From NCBI GenBank assembly GCA_902772985.1, contig CACYCP010000009.1:1-35102 (forward strand): DNA of 35,102 nucleotides, read 5' to 3'. The translations under genes and the position numbers were made by a program. A model generated the notes under the pieces. It made no database searches. It had not been told where the DNA came from and worked only from the letters and a program-made list of their open reading frames with translations. Positions 8,693 to 16,892 of this stretch are shown here, one piece after another. This DNA comes from an uncultured Bacteroidia bacterium. Its GTDB lineage: Bacteria; Bacteroidota; Bacteroidia; Bacteroidales; UBA932. Each line of letters opens with the position of its first letter. Positions within the stretch are counted from its first letter, which is position 1.

Positions 8693-10035
8693 TCCAGCAC
8701 CGCCGGCCTGTAGCGAAGCGTGAGGTAAAGCGCCCGTATTGCAAGGTGTACAAAATAGGCGGCCATAAGTACGTGCAGGGGCTTTTCCGGCCACAGCAAA
8801 TTTCCGGCAAACCAAAAAGCGAAGAAGCCCACGGCGCAAAGCAAAGTGCTGTTTCTAAGGTCTTTGGAAGCAGTCGCACCAATAAAAACCCCATCCCAGA
8901 TAAAAGCCGCGCACCCGATAAGCGGCATAAGAAGCAGCCAGCCCGTGTAATGTTTTCCGGCGGCAACTACCCCTGGATCGGAGGTCATAAGATGGAAGAT
9001 AGGCTCGCCCCCGACGCCGTAAAGGAGCATAAAAAGCGCGGTTACCGCCGCTCCCCAGAGAAAACAAGCATTCACAGCGCTTTTTACCCCGGCCTTCGAA
9101 CCGGCACCTATGAATCGGCCCGTAAGAGCCTCGGCCGCAAAGGCGAAACCGTCGGTGAAATAGGAGAAAAGCATCAGCAATTTCATAAGGATGGCGCTCA
9201 CCGCCAGCATCATATCCCCAAGACGAGCGCTGATGATTGTAAAACCTATGTACACCGCAATCATACCCATCGAACGCAGGAAAAGATCGAAATCCTGGTG
9301 CCACCTAACCCCCTGATCCTGAAGCAATTGCTGATTTCTCTCGTTCAAATTTCGAACGAGAGATTTGCATAAGTCGCTGATGTATAGGCGTTTAAGTGCC
9401 ACTAGGAAATAGAGGAAGCCGGTCCATTGGGCAATGACGGTGCCGATGGCGACGCCCGCAAGGCCAAGGCGTGGAAGCCCTGCCCAGCCGAAGCCCAGGC
9501 AAAGCGACAGGAGGATGTTCGTCGCATTGATGATAAGGTCGGTGAGCATGGGGCGGATGCTGTCCTGCAGGCCGATGAACCAACCCTTCATGACAAAGAG
9601 CGACAGGGTGGCCGGCGCCGCCCAGATGCGGATATAGAAATAGCGGGTGGCAAGACTTCGGACCTCGGGTGAGCAATCGACAAAAAGGAATGCCGCCTGC
9701 ACAATCACCCACTGCAGCGCGATCAGGGCCAGGGCCCACAGTAGCGCAAGACGAAGATAACGGGCCAGGATGGCCTTCTCCAGGATGGCATTGCCTTCAC
9801 CGAAAGCCTGGGCGGTGAGCCCTCCGGTGCCTGTTCTCAAAAAACCGAAACTCCAGTAAAGCAGGTCGAAAAGCATGGTTCCCACCGAGATTCCGCCTAT
9901 GAGCGCGGCCGATGTATAATCCCCTCCGCCCAGATGTCCCACCACGGCGATGTCCACCATTCCCACCAGCGGGATGGTGATATTGGCCAGAATGCTGGGA
10001 CCGGCCAGACGAAGGATTTCCCGACTGATTCTCAT
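8671..10035 (-). CDS. MATE family multidrug/organic cation exporter (DinF-like)
   Basis: A 454-residue inner-membrane protein with about twelve hydrophobic segments in two similar halves. The N-terminus (GPSILANITIPLVGMVDIAV, then GFLRTGTGGLTAQAFG) matches the DinF branch of the MATE family, which expels drugs or toxic metabolites using a H+ or Na+ gradient. Substrate is not predictable. The ATG overlaps the rsgA stop (ATGA), so it is the second gene of an rsgA-MATE unit. The loop between the halves (around KSLVRNLNERNQQ) contains a perfect 10-bp inverted repeat at DNA level (9337-9363). No terminator is visible after the stop, which lies within the convergent methyltransferase gene. Confidence 0.93.
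   Translation of the reverse strand: MRISREILRLAGPSILANITIPLVGMVDIAVVGHLGGGDYTSAALIGGISVGTMLFDLLYWSFGFLRTGTGGLTAQAFGEGNAILEKAILARYLRLALLWALALIALQWVIVQAAFLFVDCSPEVRSLATRYFYIRIWAAPATLSLFVMKGWFIGLQDSIRPMLTDLIINATNILLSLCLGFGWAGLPRLGLAGVAIGTVIAQWTGFLYFLVALKRLYISDLCKSLVRNLNERNQQLLQDQGVRWHQDFDLFLRSMGMIAVYIGFTIISARLGDMMLAVSAILMKLLMLFSYFTDGFAFAAEALTGRFIGAGSKAGVKSAVNACFLWGAAVTALFMLLYGVGGEPIFHLMTSDPGVVAAGKHYTGWLLLMPLIGCAAFIWDGVFIGATASKDLRNSTLLCAVGFFAFWFAGNLLWPEKPLHVLMAAYFVHLAIRALYLTLRYRPAVLDYRFSRT
9337..9363. repeat. Perfect inverted repeat inside the MATE coding region
   Basis: TCTCTCGTTC at 9337-9346 is exactly complementary to 9354-9363, with a 7-nt spacer. It encodes part of a cytoplasmic loop between the two halves of the transporter. 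Function unknown; it may be a chance hairpin or a small palindromic insertion. Confidence 0.75.
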
Positions 10036-10967
10036 CGGAACTTTTTGTCCTCTTCCAACATACCCAGATAGGAATTATAGCGCTCCGGGGCTATCAGGCC
10101 GGCATCCACGGCAGCTTTAACCGCACAGCCCGGCTCGTGGGTATGGGTACATGGTGTGAATCGGCAATCGGCCGAAGCCTTCAGCATTTCCGGGAAATAG
10201 CGTGCAATCTCCTCCTTTTGGACATCCACCAGGCCGAAGCCTCGAATGCCCGGAGAATCAATCACATAACCTCCGGAGGAAATGGGGTACATTTCGTACA
10301 GCGAAGTGGTGTGTTTTCCCTGCAGGTGAACGGAAGAAATGGCCCCGACCTTGGGATCCAGAGAAGGGTCCAGCGCCTTGATAAGGGAACTTTTCCCTAC
10401 CCCGGATTCGCCTGAAAACAGGTTCACCCGTCCTTTACAGACCTCCCGGATTCCGTCTATGCCCTCTCCGGTAACGACTGATGTCTCGATGACGGGATAG
10501 CCGGCCCCCTCGTAGATACTGCGGAAACGGGCTATTTCATCGGCCGAAAAATCCCTGTACATGTCGGTCTTGCCAAGGACGATGGTGGCGGGAATGCCGT
10601 AAAGTTCGCAGGTAAGCAGGATTCTGTCCAGGAAAGGCAGCTTCACCTCCGGAAAATACAGGGACACGATTATATAGGCCATGTCGACATTGGCGGCGAT
10701 GATATGTGCCTGGCGGGAAAGGTTGGTGCTTCGGCGAATCACGTAATTACGCCGAGGAAGGATTTCGGTGATGAGGGCAAGCGGTTGGCCGCCGTCCCGG
10801 GACTCTTCCAAGCAGTAGCAAACCCTGTCGCCCACGGCAATAGGGTTGGTTATCTCGCTGGCTTTCAAGCGAATCTTTCCCCGCAGGACCGCAGGAAAAG
10901 GATTCCACTGAGGCAAGGCCGACAGCACATAATGACTCCCGGCATTTTTCACCACCGTCGCTTCCAT
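10032..10967 (-). CDS. rsgA: Small ribosomal subunit biogenesis GTPase RsgA
   Basis: Circularly permuted GTPase that helps mature the 30S subunit and releases from it on GTP hydrolysis. From the ATG at 10967 the protein has 311 residues: an N-terminal OB-fold (about 1-75), the G domain in the order G4-G1-G2-G3, and a C-terminal zinc knuckle. G1 is GESGVGKS (186-193), G3 is DSPG (237-240), and the zinc ligands are C268, C273, H275 and C281. The G4 motif, normally NKxD, reads G132-K-T-D135, so the guanine-contacting Asn is missing. An upstream in-frame start at 10994 lies inside the promoter box and is rejected. The gene is coupled to the MATE gene by an ATGA overlap. Confidence 0.95.
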   Translation of the reverse strand: MEATVVKNAGSHYVLSALPQWNPFPAVLRGKIRLKASEITNPIAVGDRVCYCLEESRDGGQPLALITEILPRRNYVIRRSTNLSRQAHIIAANVDMAYIIVSLYFPEVKLPFLDRILLTCELYGIPATIVLGKTDMYRDFSADEIARFRSIYEGAGYPVIETSVVTGEGIDGIREVCKGRVNLFSGESGVGKSSLIKALDPSLDPKVGAISSVHLQGKHTTSLYEMYPISSGGYVIDSPGIRGFGLVDVQKEEIARYFPEMLKASADCRFTPCTHTHEPGCAVKAAVDAGLIAPERYNSYLGMLEEDKKFR

Positions 10968-10991
10968 TCCTTGATTATGCGTTTTACTCCG

Positions 10992-10999
10992 CAAATATA
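10992..10999 (-). promoter_or_regulatory. -7 box of rsgA
   Basis: The minus strand reads TATATTTG, an exact TAnnTTTG match, 24 nt before the ATG at 10967. No good -33 TTG is seen. It decides the start codon of rsgA. Confidence 0.6.
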
Positions 11000-11031
11000 G
11001 CGATTATTCCCGGCACTCCCCTGCTTCACTG

Positions 11032-11053
11032 AAAAAATCGGCTATGCGCCAAT
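11032..11053 (-). terminator. Intrinsic terminator of the DUF486 gene
   Basis: On the minus strand ATTGGC (11053-11048), a 5-nt loop and GCCGAT (11042-11037) form a 6-bp stem including one G-U pair, followed by a run of T residues (complement of 11032-11037). It lies 16 bp after the DUF486 stop and just before the rsgA promoter. Confidence 0.75.
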
Positions 11054-11069
11054 CAGTTAATGAACAAGA

Positions 11070-11438
11070 CTATTTCAGGAAGACGAAGAACACGGCGAGG
11101 ACCAGGCAGACGAAGGCGGCAATGTGGTTCCACTGGATGGGCTGGCCCTTGAAGAAGATGATAACGAGGATAGAGAAAACGGTGAGTGAGATAACTTCCT
11201 GAATCACTTTCAGTTGCAGCAGGTTGAAAGGACCGCCGTTACCAACGAAGCCAATCCGGTTGGCCGGAACCAGAAGGCTATACTCGAAGAATGCGATTCC
11301 CCAGGAAAAGAGGATGACCAGTATAAGTGGCCAGCCGTCAGAGATTTTCATCTCGTTCAACTTAAGATGTCCGTACCAGGCGAAGGTCATCAGGACATTG
11401 GAAAAAACCAGCATTAAAATGGTCCAGAAAGCTTTCAT
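11070..11438 (-). CDS. DMT-superfamily small membrane protein, DUF486
   Basis: A 122-residue protein with four hydrophobic segments. FAWYGHLK (19-26), the SWGIAFFEYSLLVPANRIG region and the Lys-Val-Ile-Gln-Glu stretch (LKVIQEVISL) are typical of the DUF486 family, which is related to small drug/metabolite transporters. No substrate is established for the family. It is a single gene, with its own promoter region shared with malQ and its own terminator. Confidence 0.88.
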   Translation of the reverse strand: MKAFWTILMLVFSNVLMTFAWYGHLKLNEMKISDGWPLILVILFSWGIAFFEYSLLVPANRIGFVGNGGPFNLLQLKVIQEVISLTVFSILVIIFFKGQPIQWNHIAAFVCLVLAVFFVFLK

Positions 11439-11463
11439 TTCATTCTCTCGTTAAAATTCGGCG

Positions 11464-11490
11464 CAAAGTTAATAAAAAGTTGTTTTTCAA
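11464..11490 (-). promoter_or_regulatory. -33/-7 promoter of the DUF486 gene
   Basis: On the minus strand TTG (11490-11488) and TAACTTTG (11471-11464) are separated by 16 bp, slightly short. The leader would be about 20 nt. It overlaps the divergent malQ promoter. Confidence 0.5.
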
Positions 11491-11510
11491 GAGCCGAATC
11501 ATTAAATTTG
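11480..11510 (+). promoter_or_regulatory. -33/-7 promoter of malQ
   Basis: TTG at 11480-11482 and TAAATTTG at 11503-11510 are separated by 20 bp, a good Bacteroidota promoter. The leader to the ATG at 11531 would be about 15 nt. Confidence 0.7.
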
Positions 11511-11530
11511 TAAGGAACGAATAGACCAAT

Positions 11531-13858
11531 ATGACTGTAAGGATACAACTTCATTACAATACTGTTTGGGGAGAGAGCATCAGACTTAGAATTGGAAATC
11601 GTCGCATCCCCATGGATTATGCCCCCGGAGGCGTTTGGCAGATAATGCTCACCGAAAGGGACATCAAGGACAAGGATGAATTCCGCTTCGAGCTGCTTCA
11701 AGACGGCAAGGTGGTGAAGCAGGAGTGGCGCGGCCATTATTTCAAGGCCCCTAAAGCCCAAAAAAACATAATTATACGAAGCCGATGGCTGGACACGCCG
11801 GAGGATGCCGCCCTGTGGTCGCCCGCCTTCAGCAAACTCATTTTCGATGCCCCGGATGAAGAAGAATATGCCGAAGGGAATATCTGCCTGAGGGTATCGG
11901 CCACGAAAGTGAGGAAGGGAGAAGCGCTGGCGATAGTGGGTATGGGCAAGGCGTTGGACGGTTGGTCGAAGCCGCACAGGATGCAGGGAACAGGCTTTCC
12001 CTGGTGGTTCCTGTCGCTGGATGTGAACGCCCCCCTGGAATACAAATTCGTAATCGTGGATGCCCAAAGCGGCGAAATCAAGTGCTGGGAAGACGGCCCG
12101 AACCATTTCCTGGCCGAAGTCCCGCCTCCCGGAGTCCAGCTGATTGTGGCCGACTTTGAACCCAAATTCAGCCGCGAGCCCTGGAAAGGCGCAGGACTGG
12201 CAATACCGGTGTTTTCCCTCCGCAGCAACGACAGCTTCGGGATCGGTGAATTCCACGACCTAATCCCCCTGGCCGATTGGGCCGCCGAATGCGGGATGTG
12301 CATAATCCAGCTCCTTCCGGTGAACGACACCACCATAAGCCACACTTGGCAGGACAGCTATCCTTACAATGCCGTGAGCTCCTTCGCCTTGCATCCGCTT
12401 TACATTCACCTGCCGGATGCCGGCGCCCCCCAGGACGCTGCCTATCTTAAGAAAAAAGCCAAACTGGAAGCCTTGCCGCAACTGGATTACGAGGCCGTGG
12501 AAAGGGCCAAAATGGAAATCCTGCACAGCATTTTCGAAAGCCCGGATGCAAAAAAACTGCTTCAGAGCAAAGAGTACAAGGACTTTGTAAAAGAGAACGG
12601 AGACTGGCTAATCCCTTATGCCCGTTTCTGTGAAAAACGCGACGGGGCCGATTCTCCGGGCCGCGAATTCTACTGCTTTGTCCAATATCACCTGGACCGC
12701 CAGCTCAAAGAGGCCGTCGCATACGCCCACTCGAAAGGCATCGCCATAAAAGGAGACCTCCCCATCGGCGTCAGCGCCTCCAGCGTAGATGTACAGGAGC
12801 ATCCTGAACTCTTCCACCTTGACAGCCAGGCCGGGGCCCCGCCGGACTTCTTCGCAAAGGACGGACAGAACTGGGGCTTTCCCACTTATAATTGGGAAAA
12901 GATGGCGGCCGATGGCTACAGTTGGTGGAGGGCCCGCCTGGGCAAAATGGCACAGTATTTCGACGCCTTCCGCATAGACCACATCCTTGGTTTCTTCCGA
13001 ATCTGGGAAATACCGAAGCCCCACCGGAGCGGTCTCCTTGGCCATTTCAACCCAGCCCTGCCTTATCCCGAAGAGGAACTGCGCAAAGCCGGTTTCAAGC
13101 CCGGGGAAGGAGAAGGCACCGATGTCCTTTTCCTTGAAGACCCATACCGGAAAGGCTATTGGCATCCCAGGATTGAGGGTTATGAAACCGAAAGCTTCGC
13201 ACTTCTTCCCGCCCCGCAGAAAGAGCGATTCAGGGCGCTGCACGAGGATTTCTTCTGGCATCGGCATAATGAATTCTGGAGGGAAGGAGCCATGGAAAAA
13301 CTACCCGCACTCCTTGGTGCATCCGGAATGATGGTATGCGGGGAGGACCTTGGAATGATACCCTCCTGCGTTGCTCCGGTAATGAAGGAACTGGGCATCC
13401 TGAGCCTGGAAATCCAGCGTATGCCCAAGGCTCCCGGGGAAGAATTCGGCCGTCCCGAGCGCTATTCCTACAACAGCGTGTGCTCTACCGGCACCCACGA
13501 TACCTCCACGCTGCGGGCCTGGTGGGAAGAAGACCGGGAGAGCATCCAGACCTACTACAACAATGTTCTGGGCTGCGAAGGCGAGGCTCCATGGTTCTGC
13601 GATGCCTGGATAGCCTCCATTATAATTTCAGCCCACCTGGCCTCTCCCGCCATGCTTGCCATCTTCCCCTTGCAGGACTGGCTTGCCATGGACGATTTCG
13701 CCCGCTACGGAGGAACGCCGGCCGATGAAAGGATAAACGTACCGGCTTCGTCCCGCCATTACTGGCGCTTCAGGATGCACTGCACCCTGGAGAAACTTGT
13801 GGAAAACGAAAAAATGAATGCCCGGATACGCACTATGGTGTACTCTTCAGGCCGATAA
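11531..13858 (+). CDS. malQ: 4-alpha-glucanotransferase with N-terminal starch-binding modules (GH77, DPE2-like)
   Basis: A 775-residue enzyme that moves alpha-1,4-glucan segments between maltodextrins or glycogen. Two CBM20-like beta-sandwich modules precede the catalytic domain: about residues 1-95 and 112-220. The GH77 barrel begins around AGLAIPVFSLRS and carries the nucleophile D483 (in DAFRIDH), acid/base E605 (in CGEDLG) and D657 (in GTHDT). This CBM20-GH77 layout is that of plant DPE2 and the Bacteroidota enzymes. The D483-E605 distance is 122 residues, against 47-48 in classical amylomaltases, so about 75 residues are inserted here. No signal peptide, so cytosolic. The last 26 bp overlap the convergent menG. 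Confidence 0.93.
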   Translation: MTVRIQLHYNTVWGESIRLRIGNRRIPMDYAPGGVWQIMLTERDIKDKDEFRFELLQDGKVVKQEWRGHYFKAPKAQKNIIIRSRWLDTPEDAALWSPAFSKLIFDAPDEEEYAEGNICLRVSATKVRKGEALAIVGMGKALDGWSKPHRMQGTGFPWWFLSLDVNAPLEYKFVIVDAQSGEIKCWEDGPNHFLAEVPPPGVQLIVADFEPKFSREPWKGAGLAIPVFSLRSNDSFGIGEFHDLIPLADWAAECGMCIIQLLPVNDTTISHTWQDSYPYNAVSSFALHPLYIHLPDAGAPQDAAYLKKKAKLEALPQLDYEAVERAKMEILHSIFESPDAKKLLQSKEYKDFVKENGDWLIPYARFCEKRDGADSPGREFYCFVQYHLDRQLKEAVAYAHSKGIAIKGDLPIGVSASSVDVQEHPELFHLDSQAGAPPDFFAKDGQNWGFPTYNWEKMAADGYSWWRARLGKMAQYFDAFRIDHILGFFRIWEIPKPHRSGLLGHFNPALPYPEEELRKAGFKPGEGEGTDVLFLEDPYRKGYWHPRIEGYETESFALLPAPQKERFRALHEDFFWHRHNEFWREGAMEKLPALLGASGMMVCGEDLGMIPSCVAPVMKELGILSLEIQRMPKAPGEEFGRPERYSYNSVCSTGTHDTSTLRAWWEEDRESIQTYYNNVLGCEGEAPWFCDAWIASIIISAHLASPAMLAIFPLQDWLAMDDFARYGGTPADERINVPASSRHYWRFRMHCTLEKLVENEKMNARIRTMVYSSGR

Positions 13859-14540
13859 AACTCCGGCAAAGGCCCATTGAAAGGCTTTCCGTGCGCACAT
13901 CAGAAAAACCGGCCCCTTCCATCATCCGGCAGAATTCCTCCGGAGAAGGAAAGGCGTAAACCGAAGCCGGAAGATATTTGTAGGCCGCCTTGTCGCCAGA
14001 AACAGCGCCGCCAATCCAGGGCAGGATATGCCTGAAATATATACCGTAGGCCCATCTGGGGACCTTGCCCGCCGGCACGGAAAGTTCCAGGATAACCAGC
14101 TTTCCGCCAGGTGAAAGGACACGATAGAATTCCTCCAGCCCTTTCTCCTTATGCTCGAAATTACGGATTCCGAAAACGCAGCAGACACGCTCGAAACTGC
14201 GGTCGGCAAAGGGAAGGTCCTCGCCGTCTGCAACTTGAAGGCTGATCTTATCGGAAACTCCGGCCTTCCTGGCCTTCTCGTTCACAAGGGCCATCATCCC
14301 CATGGAAATATCCACGCCTATCACCACCGAACCTTCGGCCGAGGCCTTTGCAATGGCGATGGTGGAATCGCCGGTCCCGCAGGCCACATCCAGGATATTC
14401 AGGGGCTCGGGGCCGACAATTTCCTTCAGCACATGCTTTCGCCACAGCTTGTCCACATCCAGCGACATGATATGGTTCAAGCGGTCGTAGGATGGGGCAA
14501 TCCCATCGAACATCTCCTTTATTCTATCTTTTTTACTCAT
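13833..14540 (-). CDS. menG: Demethylmenaquinone methyltransferase (UbiE/MenG)
   Basis: A 235-residue SAM-dependent methyltransferase that performs the last step of menaquinone synthesis, supplying the quinone of anaerobic respiration. The N-terminal MFDGIAPSYDRLNHIMS (residues 10-26) and the SAM motif ILDVACGTGD (49-58) are diagnostic, followed by GVDIS and GIRNFEHKEKGL. In the Bacteroidota only menaquinone is expected, hence menG. It follows yidD by 47 bp on the same strand with no promoter box in between, so it is probably the last gene of the hemD-rnpA-yidD cluster. Its 3' end overlaps malQ by 26 bp on the opposite strand. Confidence 0.95.
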   Translation of the reverse strand: MSKKDRIKEMFDGIAPSYDRLNHIMSLDVDKLWRKHVLKEIVGPEPLNILDVACGTGDSTIAIAKASAEGSVVIGVDISMGMMALVNEKARKAGVSDKISLQVADGEDLPFADRSFERVCCVFGIRNFEHKEKGLEEFYRVLSPGGKLVILELSVPAGKVPRWAYGIYFRHILPWIGGAVSGDKAAYKYLPASVYAFPSPEEFCRMMEGAGFSDVRTESLSMGLCRSFIGLKSTP

Positions 14541-14587
14541 AAACGTTGAATCTAAGGTAGTAATAGCGCTCAGCAGAGCGCCCTCCT

Positions 14588-14818
14588 CTAAGGCACTGGA
14601 TCATATCCGCTTCCGCCCCATGGATGGCAGCGCAGGATGCGCCGGACACTCAGGTAAAGCCCCTTGAAGGGACCGTGCTTACGGAAAGCCTCAAGTGCAT
14701 ACTGCGAACAAGTTGGGGTAAAGCGGCAGCTTGGAGGAGTGAAGGGGCTGATGCAAAGCTGGTAAAACTTTATCAGCACCACAAAGGGAAAAATGAGTAT
14801 GTCTTTCAGCCACTTCAT
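14588..14818 (-). CDS. yidD: Membrane protein insertion efficiency factor YidD
   Basis: A 76-residue protein with an N-terminal amphipathic/hydrophobic helix ([17 protein letters not shown]), then the family core [15 protein letters not shown] and [12 protein letters not shown]. YidD aids insertion of inner-membrane proteins by YidC. The ATG at 14818 overlaps the rnpA stop (ATGA). A longer ORF starting upstream at 14848 lies within rnpA and is rejected. The rnpA-yidD order is conserved across bacteria. Confidence 0.95.
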   Translation of the reverse strand: MKWLKDILIFPFVVLIKFYQLCISPFTPPSCRFTPTCSQYALEAFRKHGPFKGLYLSVRRILRCHPWGGSGYDPVP

Positions 14819-15150
14819 TTTATTGCCGAAAGGACACGAGTCATGCAACAGAAGATTTCCTCGTAAGGAAGGACTTCGGCACTGGTATAGATGAAAATCA
14901 TATCGGCCTTGAACTCCGGTTTTTGCCGACGGTAGCTTTCGCGGATGCGCCTCTTCAAAAGGTTGCGCTTGACCGCACGCTTGAAGTTGCGTTTCGGGAC
15001 CGATACCAGAATGCGGGAAGGCAGGTCGTCTTCCCGAAGCAGATATTTACAACGGATGCAGCCTTCCTGAACGCTTTTTCCATGTTGGAACAAATACCCC
15101 ACGGCGGTTTTGCCGCAGAGTTTTTCCTGCTTAGGAAGGCCCTGGCTCAT
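14815..15150 (-). CDS. rnpA: Ribonuclease P protein component
   Basis: A 111-residue basic protein that binds RNase P RNA and helps recognise the 5' leader of pre-tRNA. The conserved basic helix is [18 protein letters not shown] (about residues 57-74), preceded by the RILVSVPKR strand. The ATG at 15150 overlaps the hemD stop by one base (TGATG); the preceding codon TTG could also start it but the coupled ATG is preferred. No rpmH lies upstream, which is common in Bacteroidota, where hemD is the neighbour instead. Confidence 0.95.
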   Translation of the reverse strand: MSQGLPKQEKLCGKTAVGYLFQHGKSVQEGCIRCKYLLREDDLPSRILVSVPKRNFKRAVKRNLLKRRIRESYRRQKPEFKADMIFIYTSAEVLPYEEIFCCMTRVLSAIK

Positions 15151-15893
15151 CAACTGAGGCTTTGCAGGTAAAGCTCGATTGCCTTGGCAACCGACGGAGC
15201 CTCCGGAGAGGGAGCCTTTACGTCTATCCGCAGCCCGGCGTCCTCCATCGCATGAACGATGGAACGCCCGTAAGAGACCATCTTGATGCTTCCCTGCTCG
15301 AAATCGGGGAAGTTCTCCTTGAGGGAATTGACATCGGCCGGATTGTAAAAGACAATCATGTCGTAGGTGTGCAGGTCCAGTTCCTTGAGGTCCCGGCTCA
15401 CGGATTTAACGAAAACGCCGGTGGAATAGTCCAGGTGATGGGCGTCGAAGAGCTTGGAAATTGCGTCGGAAGAAGAAGTGTCCGACATTGCAATGAGGAA
15501 CTTTTCCCCCTTATGCTTGGGGCCGATGAGGGCCACAACGCTCTCGGGAGTGCCGTTTCCGTAAAAAATCTTGCGCTTGCGGTAAACGATGTGTTTCTGC
15601 AGGTACATGGCCACTGCCTCTGTGGTGCAGAAATACTTCATCGTCTCGGGAATCTTTACCCTGAGGTCTTCGGCCAATGAAAAGAATGCGTCAATGACGT
15701 GACGGGAGGAAAAAACGATGGCTGTATAATCCAGAAGGCCTATTCTCTGTGCCCTGAATTCCCTTGAGGAAAGAGGCTCTATTTTGAAAAAAGGATGAAA
15801 ATGGAATTCTACCCCGAATTTCTCCGAAACGTCATTATATTGCGTCAAAACACGCGGAGCGTTTTGCGATACCAGAATGTTTTTGATGCTCAT
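15150..15893 (-). CDS. hemD: Uroporphyrinogen-III synthase
   Basis: A 247-residue two-domain protein that cyclises hydroxymethylbilane to uroporphyrinogen III in haem synthesis. HemD sequences diverge strongly; recognition rests on overall pattern (NILVSQNAPRV at the start, TAIVFSSRHVIDAFF and DMIVFYNPADVNSLKENF in the two lobes) and on the DUF4271-hemD-rnpA context typical of Bacteroidota. The ORF is open to 16316, but the ATG at 15893 has a strong Shine-Dalgarno (AGGAGA, 7 bp upstream) and lies just after the DUF4271 stop, so this start is chosen. Confidence 0.88.
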   Translation of the reverse strand: MSIKNILVSQNAPRVLTQYNDVSEKFGVEFHFHPFFKIEPLSSREFRAQRIGLLDYTAIVFSSRHVIDAFFSLAEDLRVKIPETMKYFCTTEAVAMYLQKHIVYRKRKIFYGNGTPESVVALIGPKHKGEKFLIAMSDTSSSDAISKLFDAHHLDYSTGVFVKSVSRDLKELDLHTYDMIVFYNPADVNSLKENFPDFEQGSIKMVSYGRSIVHAMEDAGLRIDVKAPSPEAPSVAKAIELYLQSLS

Positions 15894-15910
15894 TATTGTT
15901 CTCCTCTGCT

Positions 15911-16543
15911 CTACAATAATACTGCTGAAACTACCAACGCGGCAGTGGGCAGCAATTCGAGGGTGCAAAGGTACAAAAAAGTTGTCAAAGGAGAATAAGA
16001 TATGGACAAAATTTGCATTTTCCGGACCAGATGGAACAGATATACCAGGGCTATTTCGGCATAAAGGACATCCCTGATTAACAAATCTTTGCATCCGAAA
16101 AGCGCCTGAATCCCCACGGTCACAAGCAGGAGAACCATAAGGAGGATGAAGAGTGAAAAAGCCGAACGGTAGGCCAGGATATAATACTCGTACCTGCGTT
16201 TGGGTTTGAAAATGATATAGGACAGGTATCGAATGAGAATATAGACCAGGAAAACCCCGGCGACAACCGGAAGGCGCAAATCCGGATTCAAGCCGTCCAG
16301 GAAGGTGGCGGGCCACAGACGGTAGCGGTTTACGATAAGGATTGCCGGAATGATGAAGGCAATGGCTATCGTATTGCGGTCCCGGCTGACCCTTAGGCTG
16401 TGTTCAAGCGCACGGCTGCCACGAGAGCGGAAGATATGGTCGGCAAGATAGGGTGCGAGTTCCAGGAAATCGTCAAGCAATATCAAGGCCAGCAGTACGA
16501 ATACCACCACCAGAATATTGGCAAATATCGATGTTCCTATCAC
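15911..16543 (-). CDS. DUF4271 domain membrane protein
   Basis: A 210-residue protein with about six hydrophobic segments. The family is specific to the Bacteroidota and usually sits beside hemD, as here; the central RLPVVAGVFLVYILIRYLSY and the C-terminal VYLFHLVRKMQIL segment are typical. No function is established. The start is a GTG at 16543 that directly follows the yciH stop (TAAGTG), and the gene ends 17 bp before hemD, so all three are probably on one transcript. Confidence 0.82.
   Translation of the reverse strand: MIGTSIFANILVVVFVLLALILLDDFLELAPYLADHIFRSRGSRALEHSLRVSRDRNTIAIAFIIPAILIVNRYRLWPATFLDGLNPDLRLPVVAGVFLVYILIRYLSYIIFKPKRRYEYYILAYRSAFSLFILLMVLLLVTVGIQALFGCKDLLIRDVLYAEIALVYLFHLVRKMQILSISYSPLTTFLYLCTLELLPTAALVVSAVLL
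15966..15973 (-). promoter_or_regulatory. Possible internal -7 box ahead of hemD
   Basis: The minus strand reads TACCTTTG, an exact TAnnTTTG match, inside the 3' end of the DUF4271 gene about 73 nt before the hemD ATG. No TTG is at the right spacing, so this may be a secondary promoter or chance. Confidence 0.35.
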
Positions 16544-16888
16544 TTAATTACCCCTTTTTGCATTGTATCCCATTTCCTTGAGAATGGCCGTCACTCTGTC
16601 CCGGAAATCCCCCTGTATGGTAATTTCCCCGTCCTTTGCACTGCCGCCCACTCCAAGTTTTGTCTTGAGCGTGCGCCCAAGTTCCTTCAGGTCGTCGGCC
16701 GAGCCTTTGAATCCGCTTACAAGCGTTACCTGCTTCCCTCCCCTGTTCCGCCGGTCTATACCGACGATAAGTTTCTGGCGCTCAGGGGGAAGCGTTTCCT
16801 CCGGAGCATCCTGAGAAGTGGTGTATTTAAAGTCCGGATTAGTGGAATAGACCACGCCCAGACGAGCTTTCCAGTCATTTTCGGCCAT
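16544..16888 (-). CDS. yciH: SUI1/eIF1-like translation factor YciH
   Basis: A 114-residue protein whose C-terminal part is the SUI1 fold: IDRRNRGGKQVTLVSGF, then LKTKLGVGGSAKDGEITIQG and a final helix (RDRVTAILKEMGY). Bacterial YciH can discriminate against aberrant initiation complexes in vitro; its cellular role is unclear. The ATG at 16888 lies only 4 nt after a -7 box, which suggests a leaderless mRNA. It is the first gene of the packed run yciH-DUF4271-hemD-rnpA-yidD-menG. Confidence 0.92.
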   Translation of the reverse strand: MAENDWKARLGVVYSTNPDFKYTTSQDAPEETLPPERQKLIVGIDRRNRGGKQVTLVSGFKGSADDLKELGRTLKTKLGVGGSAKDGEITIQGDFRDRVTAILKEMGYNAKRGN

Positions 16889-16892
16889 AGCG

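Noticed and set aside
14566..14581. 6-bp hairpin between yidD and menG
   Set aside because: Too short and no T-run on the transcribed strand, so not a terminator.
15894..16316. Upstream extension of hemD to 16316
   Set aside because: It lies across the DUF4271 gene in another frame; the ATG at 15893 with a strong Shine-Dalgarno is the better start.
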